Assembly (NCBI RefSeq): GCF_025144665.1
Contig: NZ_CP102294.1
Span: forward strand, 1,984,001-2,048,000
Direction: 5' to 3'
Length of the DNA: 64,000 nucleotides
Source of the DNA: Alistipes ihumii AP11
Lineage (GTDB): Bacteria > Bacteroidota > Bacteroidia > Bacteroidales > Rikenellaceae
Translations under genes and position numbers: made by a program
In this document: positions 56,840 to 64,000 of the stretch, piece by piece
Layout of the letters: every line of letters begins with the position of its first letter
Numbering within the stretch: position 1 is the stretch's first letter
The notes under the pieces: model-generated
What the model saw: the letters and a program-made list of their open reading frames with translations, nothing else
What the model was told of the DNA's origin: nothing
The model's database searches: none

Positions 56840-59740
56840 ATGAGCGATAAAGACAACGAAAAGGAACTGTCCGCGAATCCCGAGGACCTCGGATTGCGGG
56901 AGCCCGGCGCGGGCGACGACGGCGCAGGCGTTCGGGAGGGAACCGTCGCGGAGGGCGCTGCGCCGGACGACGGCGGGGCGGAGGCTTCGGCTGCGGGCGA
57001 GGCGGAGACCGTTGCGGAAGCATCCGAGACGGGCCGTCCGGCCAAGTTCGGCCGGCTGACGGGCGACGGGGCCGACCGGCGAAAGCTGACGGGCATGTAC
57101 AAGGACTGGTTTCTGGACTATGCTTCGTATGTGATTCTGGAGCGTGCCGTGCCCCACGTCGACGACGGACTGAAGCCGGTGCAACGGCGCATTCTGCACG
57201 CGATGCGCAAGCTCGACGACGGACGCTACAACAAGGTCGCCAATATCATCGGCTCGACGATGCAGTACCATCCGCACGGCGACGCTTCGATCGGCGACGC
57301 GCTCGTGCAGCTCGGGCAGAAGGATATGCTGATCGACTGTCAGGGCAACTGGGGAAACATCCTGACGGGCGACGGCGCCGCTGCGCCGCGGTACATCGAG
57401 GCGCGGCTGTCGAAGTTCGCGCTCGACGTCGTGTTCAATCCGAAGACCACCGAGTGGATGCTCTCTTACGACGGCCGCAATCAGGAGCCCGTGACGCTTC
57501 CGGTCAAGTTTCCGCTGCTGCTCGCGCAGGGCGTCGAGGGAATCGCCGTCGGACTGGCGTCGAAAATCCTGCCGCACAATTTCAACGAGCTGATCGACGC
57601 GTCGATCGCCTATTTGCGCGGCGAGCCGTTCGAGCTCTATCCCGATTTCCCGTCGGGCGGGCTGTGCGACGTGACGCGGTACAACGACGGATTGCGCGGC
57701 GGGGCGGTCAAGGTCCGCGCGCGGATCAACAAGATCGACAAGCGGACGCTCGCGATCACCGAGATACCCTACGGTACGACGACCGAGTCGATCAAGGAAT
57801 CGATCATCAAGGCCAACGACAAGGGTAAAATCAAGATCAAGAAAGTCGACGACAACACTTCGGATCAGGTCGAGATCATCATCCACGTCAGCAACGACGA
57901 GTCGTCGGACCGGACGATCGACGCGCTGTACGCCTTCACCGACTGCGAAGTCTCCATATCGCCGAATTCGTGCGTCATCATGGACGACAAGCCGCATTTC
58001 ATGGGCGTGCACGAGATTCTGCGCCGCTGCGCCGACCGCACGCGGGAATTGCTGCGCCGCGAGCTGGAAATCCGGCTCGAGGAGTTGGAGCAGGACTGGC
58101 ATATGTCGTCTCTGGAAAAGATTTTCATCGAGAACAAGATTTACCAGCGCATGGAGGAGGCGACTTCGCGCGAGGCGGCCTATGCCGCCGTCGACGAGGG
58201 ACTGAAGCCTTTCGCGCATCTGCTGCGCCGCGAGATCACGCTCGACGACGTCGTGAAGCTGACCGAGCTGCGCATGATCCGCATTTCGCGCTACGACTCC
58301 TTCAAGGCCGACGAGCATGTGAAGAGCGTCGAGCAGGAGATCGCGCAGGTGAAACGGCATTTGGCGACACTGACCGATTTCACGATCGCCTACTTCCGCC
58401 GGATCAAGGAAAAGTACGGCCGGGGCCGCGAGCGGAGGACCGAGCTACGCGAGTTCGACTCGATCGAAGCGACGAAGGTCGTCGTAGCGAACGCCAAGCT
58501 GTACGTCGACCGGGCCGAGGGCTTTTTCGGTATCGGGCCGGCCATGCGCAAGGACGAGTTCGTATGCGACTGTTCGGACATCGACGACGTGATCGTCGTG
58601 ACCAAGGAGGGCAAGTACGTCATTACGAAAGTGAGCGAAAAGGCGTTCTTTGCGAAGAACATCTACCATATAGGCATTTTCAAGCGCAACGACGAGCGGA
58701 CGATCTACAACGTGCTCTACCGCGACGGCCGCGGCGGCCCGCTGATGATGAAACGTTGCGCGATCAAGGGTATCACGCGCGACCGCGAGTACGACCTGAC
58801 CAAAGGCACGCCGCGCAGCGAGATTCTTTACATGAGCGTCAATCCGAACGGCGAGGCCGAGGTGCTGAAAGTCTACTTCAAGCCGAGACCGAGGCTCAAG
58901 AAGCTGATCGTCGACCTGAATTTCGGCGAGCTGGCCATCAAGGGCCGGCAGTCGCAGGGCAACCTGTTCACGCGCTATGCGATTCATAAGATCGTGCTCA
59001 AGGAGCGCGGCGCGTCGACGCTCGGCGGCATCAGCGTGTGGTACGACGACGAGATCCGGCGGCTCAACACGGACGGCCGGGGCGAGTTGCTGGGCGAGTT
59101 CTCGGGCGACGACAGGCTGATCGTGATGACGGGCAAGGGCCTTTACTATACGACGGGCTACGATCTGGGCGTTCACTTCCCGGAGGAGACGATCCGCGTC
59201 GAGAAGTACGATCCGGGCCGCATATACTCGGTCGTCTACTTCGACGGCGAGCAGAACTACTATTACGTCAAGCGCTTTACGGCCGAGCCGAGCGACCGGA
59301 TGCAGAGTTTCGTCGACGAGGCGGCCGGAGCGTCGCTCGTGGCGATCAGCGGCGACCGCTATCCCCGGCTGCTGGTCGGCTATGCGGGACATAATGCCGG
59401 CCGGCCCGACGATACGATCGACGTGGACGAGTTCATCGGCGTCAAGAGTCACCGGGCCAAAGGCAAGCGCGTGACGACGCTCGAGGTCGGCCGGATCGTC
59501 TTTACCGATCCGATCGAGCGTGAGCCTCGTCCCGAGGAACCGTCCGGAGAGGACGATCCGGGGAACGGTTCTTCCGGCGAGGGGGCCGGAACGGATGCGG
59601 CATCGGCCGGCGTTTCCGGAAAGGAGAGTCCGGCGGCGAAAAAGCCCGAGCCCAAGAATTACGTGGCCGGCGATACGGTCGAGTTCGACGTGGCCGGCGA
59701 AGAAGAGAAGGGCAACGGGCGACAAATGGAACTGTTTTGA
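56840..59740 (+). CDS. parC: DNA topoisomerase IV subunit A
   Basis: This 966-residue breakage-reunion subunit has a roughly 75-residue acidic, Ala/Gly-rich N-terminal extension. The winged-helix core then includes DGLKPVQRRILHAM, YHPHGDASIGDALVQLGQ and AAAPRYIEARLS, with Tyr185 as the nucleophile. The coiled-coil/tower region extends to about 520. The C-terminal domain is beta-pinwheel-like (about 560-880), with a low-complexity acidic tail of about 60 residues. It starts 25 bases after parE and is cotranscribed. Confidence 0.92.
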   Translation: MSDKDNEKELSANPEDLGLREPGAGDDGAGVREGTVAEGAAPDDGGAEASAAGEAETVAEASETGRPAKFGRLTGDGADRRKLTGMYKDWFLDYASYVILERAVPHVDDGLKPVQRRILHAMRKLDDGRYNKVANIIGSTMQYHPHGDASIGDALVQLGQKDMLIDCQGNWGNILTGDGAAAPRYIEARLSKFALDVVFNPKTTEWMLSYDGRNQEPVTLPVKFPLLLAQGVEGIAVGLASKILPHNFNELIDASIAYLRGEPFELYPDFPSGGLCDVTRYNDGLRGGAVKVRARINKIDKRTLAITEIPYGTTTESIKESIIKANDKGKIKIKKVDDNTSDQVEIIIHVSNDESSDRTIDALYAFTDCEVSISPNSCVIMDDKPHFMGVHEILRRCADRTRELLRRELEIRLEELEQDWHMSSLEKIFIENKIYQRMEEATSREAAYAAVDEGLKPFAHLLRREITLDDVVKLTELRMIRISRYDSFKADEHVKSVEQEIAQVKRHLATLTDFTIAYFRRIKEKYGRGRERRTELREFDSIEATKVVVANAKLYVDRAEGFFGIGPAMRKDEFVCDCSDIDDVIVVTKEGKYVITKVSEKAFFAKNIYHIGIFKRNDERTIYNVLYRDGRGGPLMMKRCAIKGITRDREYDLTKGTPRSEILYMSVNPNGEAEVLKVYFKPRPRLKKLIVDLNFGELAIKGRQSQGNLFTRYAIHKIVLKERGASTLGGISVWYDDEIRRLNTDGRGELLGEFSGDDRLIVMTGKGLYYTTGYDLGVHFPEETIRVEKYDPGRIYSVVYFDGEQNYYYVKRFTAEPSDRMQSFVDEAAGASLVAISGDRYPRLLVGYAGHNAGRPDDTIDVDEFIGVKSHRAKGKRVTTLEVGRIVFTDPIEREPRPEEPSGEDDPGNGSSGEGAGTDAASAGVSGKESPAAKKPEPKNYVAGDTVEFDVAGEEEKGNGRQMELF

Positions 59741-59846
59741 GCGTGAGGCTCGCGGGCGGCGGCAGACCGTCTTTCCGGAAAGGGCTGCCGTTCGACGAAT
59801 GTTATGCAAGGGCCGTCCGGGCGGCCCGTCGGAGAGGTTTAGGGGC

Positions 59847-60395
59847 ATGCTGATATTTCTGGTAGGATACATGGGGTGCGGCAAGAGCACGATCGGGCGG
59901 GCTTTGGCCCGCCGGCTCGGCAAGCCGCTTCTGGATATGGACGCGCTGATCGAGGAGCATTGCGGCAAGCGCGTCGGCGAGATTTTCGAAACGTTCGGCG
60001 AAGACGGATTCCGGCGCATGGAGCGCGATACGCTTGCCGAAGTGATTTCGTCCTACGACGATGCGGTGGTCGCGACCGGGGGCGGAACGCCCTGTTTCTT
60101 CGACAACATGGAGGCGATGAACCGTGCGGGCCGGACGATCTATTTTCAGATGAGCGCCGAGAAACTGGCGGTCCGTCTGGAGCATGGCCGCGCCAAGCGC
60201 CCGCTGCTGCGCGACAAGAGCGAGGACGAGCTGGTCGAATATATCCGCGAGAATATCCGCAGGCGGGAACCGTTCTATTCGCAGGCCCGGCTCGTGATCG
60301 GTTGCGACGGCGTGAGCGACGACTATGTGGTGAGCCACGTCGTGTCGTATTTGGAGCATTGCGGGGCCGCCGAGACCGCGCGCCGGGACCGCTGA
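59847..60395 (+). CDS. aroK: Shikimate kinase
   Basis: This 182-residue kinase of the aromatic amino acid pathway has the Walker A motif GYMGCGKSTIGRALA. DMDALIEEHCGKRVGEIFET binds shikimate and Mg, VVATGGGTPCF is the family GGG motif, and RAKRPLLRDKSEDE is the lid region. The start is the ATG at 59847 (MLIFLVGYMGCGKST), 106 bases after parC. Confidence 0.94.
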   Translation: MLIFLVGYMGCGKSTIGRALARRLGKPLLDMDALIEEHCGKRVGEIFETFGEDGFRRMERDTLAEVISSYDDAVVATGGGTPCFFDNMEAMNRAGRTIYFQMSAEKLAVRLEHGRAKRPLLRDKSEDELVEYIRENIRRREPFYSQARLVIGCDGVSDDYVVSHVVSYLEHCGAAETARRDR

Positions 60396-60861
60396 TGTCC
60401 GGAATATGCGCGGGGCATCGGCTGCCGGATGGCTGCATAAGCTGTGCTGCCGCGCGAAGAAGAGCGAGAGCCGAATTGCGGCACGGTCTGCGGGATAGTT
60501 CGGTTTTTCCGGGCTGTCGCAGCGGGGGGCTATTTCCCCCGGCGAATAGCGGCGGGGGGGCCGGAGACCGGCGGCTTCGTCAGCTGGGGAACCCGATTCC
60601 GGGTCCGGAACTTTGCGCTTGCGCTTTGTTTGTTCGGCGCGATAGCGTAACTTTGCACCGTGTTCCGCCGGAGCGCAGGAAATGCCTTGCGGAGCCGATG
60701 CCGTAGGACGGAATCCGGAGAAGCATTCGCGGACCCGGCAGGCCGGGCCGGCGATCGAAGCGCTTCCGGTACGGGCCGGAGTCGCAGGAGCGTTGGAGGG
60801 AAAGGATTTGCCGGAGGGACGGCAGCAGAGACGATCGATATAACGAACATACATAGTCAGG
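60396..60861. other. Intergenic region with the purL leader
   Basis: There is no gene. From about 60660 the purL leader runs for some 200 bases. Only minor inverted repeats are seen and no known riboswitch is recognised. Confidence 0.45.
60626..60655 (+). promoter_or_regulatory. Promoter of purL
   Basis: TTTGTTTG (60626-60633) and TAACTTTG (60648-60655) fit the Bacteroidetes -33 and -7 boxes. Confidence 0.6.
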
Positions 60862-63800
60862 ATGATACTATTTTTCAGGAAAGACCGTACCGTGTACGCC
60901 GTGCAGGCCGACGCGGCACTTTCTGCCGAGCAGACGGACAGCCTGCGGTGGCTTTTGGGCGGCGCGGATTTGCTCGCGCAACAGACGCTCGACGGAGTTT
61001 TCGTCGGTCCCCGGCGCGAGATGATCACGCCTTGGAGCACGAATGCCGTCGAGATCACGCAGAACATGGGACTGCCGGGCATCCGCCGCATCGAGCAGTT
61101 CGTCGAGGCGGAAAGCGAAGACGTCCCGTTCGACGCGATGCTGCAGCGCAAGTACCGCACGATCGACCAACAGGTCTTCACGATCAGCAAGAAGCCCGAT
61201 CCGATCGTCTACATCGACGACATGGCGGCGTACAACCGGCAGGAGGGACTGGCCCTGAGCGACGAGGAAATCGCCTATCTGGAAAGCGTCAGCCGCCGCA
61301 TCGGGCGCAAGCTGACCGACAGCGAGGTGTTCGGCTTCTCGCAGGTCAACTCGGAGCACTGCCGCCACAAGATATTCAACGGTCAGTTCGTCATCGACGG
61401 CGAGGCGATGCCCTCGACGCTGTTCGGCCTGATCAAGCGTACGACCAAGGAGCATCCGGGCCGCGTCGTGTCGGCCTATAAGGACAACTGCGCTTTCCTG
61501 CAGGGGCCTGCCGTCGAGCAGTTCTCGCCCGCGGCGCACGACACGTCGGACTACTTCCGAATCGAGGAGTTCGAGAGCGTGATCTCGGTCAAGGCCGAGA
61601 CGCACAACTTCCCGACGACCGTCGAGCCGTTCAACGGCGCGGCGACGGGTACGGGCGGCGAGATACGCGACCGCATCGCCGGCGGCAAGGGAGCGTTCCC
61701 GGTGGCCGGCACGGCCGTTTATATGACCGCTTATCCGCGTCTGGACGGAGGGCGCGAGTGGGAGAAGGCGACCGAGCCGCGCGAGTGGCTCTACCAGACG
61801 CCCGAGGACATCCTGATCAAGGCGTCGAACGGGGCTTCCGATTTCGGCAACAAGTTCGGTCAGCCGTTGATCTGCGGTAGTTTGCAGACGTTCGAACATT
61901 TCGAGAACGGCAAAAAATACGGCTTCGACAAGGTCATCATGCAGGCCGGCGGCATCGGTTACGGCCGTAAGCGCGACAGCATCAAGGACGAGCCGGAGGC
62001 GGGCGATCGCGTCGTGCTGCTCGGAGGCGACAACTACCGCATCGGCATGGGCGGGGGCGCTGTCTCGTCGGTGGCTACCGGCGAGTATGCGGGGGCCATC
62101 GAGCTCAATGCCGTGCAGCGATCGAATCCCGAAATGCAGAAGCGGGCCTACAATGCGATCCGCGCCATCTCGGAAGAGGGCGTCAATCCGATCATCTCGA
62201 TCCACGACCATGGCGCGGGCGGACACTTGAACTGTCTGAGCGAGCTCGTCGAGGCGACGGGCGGCCGGATCGACATGGACAAGCTGCCTATCGGCGACCC
62301 GACGCTCAGCGCGAAGGAGATCGTCGGCAACGAGTCGCAGGAGCGCATGGGGCTCGTCATCGACGAGAAGAACATAGACAAGCTGCGGCGTATCGCCGAG
62401 CGCGAGCGGTCGCCGTTCTACGTGATCGGCGAGGCGACGGGCGACATGCAGTTCACCTTCGTCGACAACCGCACGGGCGAGAAGCCGATCGACCTGAAGC
62501 TCGAAGACATGTTCGGCAAGGCGCCGCGCACGGTGCTCGCGGATCGGACGGTCGAGGAGCGGTTCGCCGAACCCCGTTATACGGCCGGCAGTCTGAACCG
62601 CTACATCGAGAACGTGCTCCAGATGGAGGCCGTCGCCTGCAAGGACTGGCTGACGAACAAGGTCGACCGCTCGGTGACGGGCAAGGTCGCCATGCAGCAG
62701 ACCGCCGGAGAGGTACAGCTTCCGCTGAACGACTGCGCCGTCGTCGCGCTCGACTATCAGGGTACGCACGGCATCGCCACGGCGCTCGGACATGCGGTGG
62801 GCGTCGCGATGGCCGATCCGCGCAGGGGATCGGAGATGGCCATTACCGAGGCGCTGACGAATATCGTCTTCGCCCCGATCGACGGCGGCCTGCGCTCCGT
62901 CTCGCTGAGCGCCAACTGGATGTGGCCCTGCAAAAACGAGGGCGAGGACGCGCGGCTCTACGCGGCCGTACAGGCGGCCAGCGACTATGCGGTGGCCCTC
63001 GGAATCAACATACCGACCGGTAAGGACTCGCTGTCGATGACGCAGAAGTACCGCGACGGAGAGCTCGTCTACGCGCCGGGAACGGTCATCATCACTTCGG
63101 CGGCCGAGGTCTCGGACGTCAAGAAGGCGGTTTCTCCGGCCTTGAAGCACCGTCCGAGCCAGATCGTTTACGTCGATATGAGCCGCTCGCCGTTCGCGCT
63201 GGGCGGCAGCAGCTTTTTCCAGAGCCTCGGAGGCGTCGGATCGGAAGTGCCTGCGGTCGAGTCGGCCGACTATTTCGCCCGGGCGTTCGGCGCCGTACAG
63301 GGCCTCATCGGCGACGGGAAGGTGCTCGCCGGGCACGACGTGTCGGCCGGCGGCCTCGTGACGGCGCTGCTCGAGATGACGTTCGCCGACAACCGCAGCG
63401 GCATGGATCTGAGCTTTGCCGCGCTCGGCGAGCGCGACATCGTCCGGCTGCTTTTCAGCGAGAAGCCTGCTTTGGTGTTGCAGGTCGAGGACGGCGTGCG
63501 GACCTGCGAGGAGCTGAAGTTCGCCGGGGTGGATGCTTATGTGATCGGCGACGTGAATTTCGAGCGCCGCTTCCGTTTCGCGCACGACGGTCTGGAAATG
63601 GACTTGCTTATCGACGAGCTGCGCGATACGTGGTTCAAGACTTCTTACCTGCTCGACCGCCGTCAGAGCGGGGCGCAGAAGGCGTCGGAGCGCTTTGCCA
63701 ACTATAAGAATCAGGAACTCCGCTTCCGCTTCCCGGAGACATTCACCGGCAAACTGTCGCAATGGGGGCTCGAAACGAGTCGCCGCTGTCCGACGGGCGT

Positions 63801-64000
63801 CCGTGCGGCGATCATCCGCGAGAAGGGCATCAACGGCGACCGCGAAATGGCGTGGTTCATGTACCTGGCCGGTATGGATGTCAAGGACGTGCACATGACC
63901 GACCTGATCGAGGGCCGCGAGACGCTCGAGGACGTGAACATGATCGTCTTCCCCGGCGGATTCTCCAATTCGGACGTACTCGGGTCGGCCAAGGGATGGG
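60862..64000 (+). CDS. purL: Phosphoribosylformylglycinamidine synthase (3'-truncated by window end)
   Basis: This is the large single-chain form of PurL, which converts FGAR to FGAM with glutamine nitrogen. About 1046 of an expected 1,200-plus residues are visible. The start MILFFRKDRTVYAVQADAAL opens an N-terminal PurS-like domain. SQVNSEHCRHKIFNGQF and VKAETHNFPTTVEPFNGAAT mark the first ATP-grasp-like half, and SIHDHGAGGHLNCLSELVEA and TGKDSLSMTQKYRDG follow. The glutaminase domain is just beginning (VNMIVFPGGFSNSDVLGSA) where the window ends. The frame is open to the last base. Confidence 0.96.
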   Translation, partial: MILFFRKDRTVYAVQADAALSAEQTDSLRWLLGGADLLAQQTLDGVFVGPRREMITPWSTNAVEITQNMGLPGIRRIEQFVEAESEDVPFDAMLQRKYRTIDQQVFTISKKPDPIVYIDDMAAYNRQEGLALSDEEIAYLESVSRRIGRKLTDSEVFGFSQVNSEHCRHKIFNGQFVIDGEAMPSTLFGLIKRTTKEHPGRVVSAYKDNCAFLQGPAVEQFSPAAHDTSDYFRIEEFESVISVKAETHNFPTTVEPFNGAATGTGGEIRDRIAGGKGAFPVAGTAVYMTAYPRLDGGREWEKATEPREWLYQTPEDILIKASNGASDFGNKFGQPLICGSLQTFEHFENGKKYGFDKVIMQAGGIGYGRKRDSIKDEPEAGDRVVLLGGDNYRIGMGGGAVSSVATGEYAGAIELNAVQRSNPEMQKRAYNAIRAISEEGVNPIISIHDHGAGGHLNCLSELVEATGGRIDMDKLPIGDPTLSAKEIVGNESQERMGLVIDEKNIDKLRRIAERERSPFYVIGEATGDMQFTFVDNRTGEKPIDLKLEDMFGKAPRTVLADRTVEERFAEPRYTAGSLNRYIENVLQMEAVACKDWLTNKVDRSVTGKVAMQQTAGEVQLPLNDCAVVALDYQGTHGIATALGHAVGVAMADPRRGSEMAITEALTNIVFAPIDGGLRSVSLSANWMWPCKNEGEDARLYAAVQAASDYAVALGINIPTGKDSLSMTQKYRDGELVYAPGTVIITSAAEVSDVKKAVSPALKHRPSQIVYVDMSRSPFALGGSSFFQSLGGVGSEVPAVESADYFARAFGAVQGLIGDGKVLAGHDVSAGGLVTALLEMTFADNRSGMDLSFAALGERDIVRLLFSEKPALVLQVEDGVRTCEELKFAGVDAYVIGDVNFERRFRFAHDGLEMDLLIDELRDTWFKTSYLLDRRQSGAQKASERFANYKNQELRFRFPETFTGKLSQWGLETSRRCPTGVRAAIIREKGINGDREMAWFMYLAGMDVKDVHMTDLIEGRETLEDVNMIVFPGGFSNSDVLGSAKGW

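Noticed and set aside
60868-63894. A roughly 1,000-codon minus-strand frame opposite purL
   Set aside because: Low-complexity Arg/Leu/Asp/Val composition typical of shadow frames; the plus strand is unmistakable PurL.

Overview
The window looks like a chromosomal segment of a fairly GC-rich Bacteroidales bacterium, most likely Rikenellaceae/Alistipes-like. This is an inference from gene content and signals. Promoter boxes have the Bacteroidetes form TAnnTTTG, Shine-Dalgarno sequences are mostly absent, and the gene set includes BACON-domain and surface lipoproteins, DUF4271-hemD-rnpA-yidD synteny, a frdCAB-type operon and the futalosine menaquinone enzyme MqnE.

Layout. 1-542 is the end of a pseudouridine synthase gene and 647-719 is tRNA-Lys(CTT). 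About 720-11,625 is a lower-GC integrated element of about 11 kb behind that tRNA. It holds a tyrosine recombinase, two hypothetical genes, an SF2 helicase-like gene, a ParDE toxin-antitoxin pair, a short W-rich protein, a strongly structured leader RNA, and a large surface lipoprotein (DUF4988-like, collagen-like repeat and BspA LRR parts). The element ends in a second tRNA-Lys-like copy with a hairpin inserted in its D-loop, followed by a second, broken integrase (to about 12,745). Putative integrase arm sites occur at both ends. The rest (12,900-64,000) is core chromosome: tRNA-His, a NUDIX hydrolase, a DEAD-box helicase, groES-groEL, fabD, a ROK regulator, malic enzyme, a DNA glycosylase, an M64 peptidase, cmk-ispH, lnt, folC, the S41/histidine kinase/DUF4271/hemD/rnpA/yidD block, formyl-THF cyclo-ligase, frdCAB, the rluD/PASTA/mqnE/rpmH/rsmG/polyprenyl synthase block, plsC, topoisomerase IV (parE-parC), aroK and a truncated purL.

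Main observation. Two genes in the element (4300-6126 and 10985-11437) are open for 608 and 150 codons only if TGA is read as tryptophan. They contain seven in-frame TGA codons, no in-frame TGG, TAA or TAG, and no frameshift, and they end in TAA and TAG. Other genes of the same element (integrase, parD) use TGA as stop, and many use TGG for Trp. The element therefore mixes two decoding regimes. No tRNA-Trp(UCA) suppressor is visible in the window. The genes may come from a UGA-recoded phage lineage, may be expressed only when a suppressor is supplied in trans, or may be recently stranded imports. The sequence alone does not decide among these.

The core genes serve translation and RNA modification, protein folding, isoprenoid/quinone and fatty-acid synthesis, anaerobic respiration, chromosome segregation and purine synthesis. 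Intergenic regions are long and GC-rich in places and mostly hold nothing recognisable.
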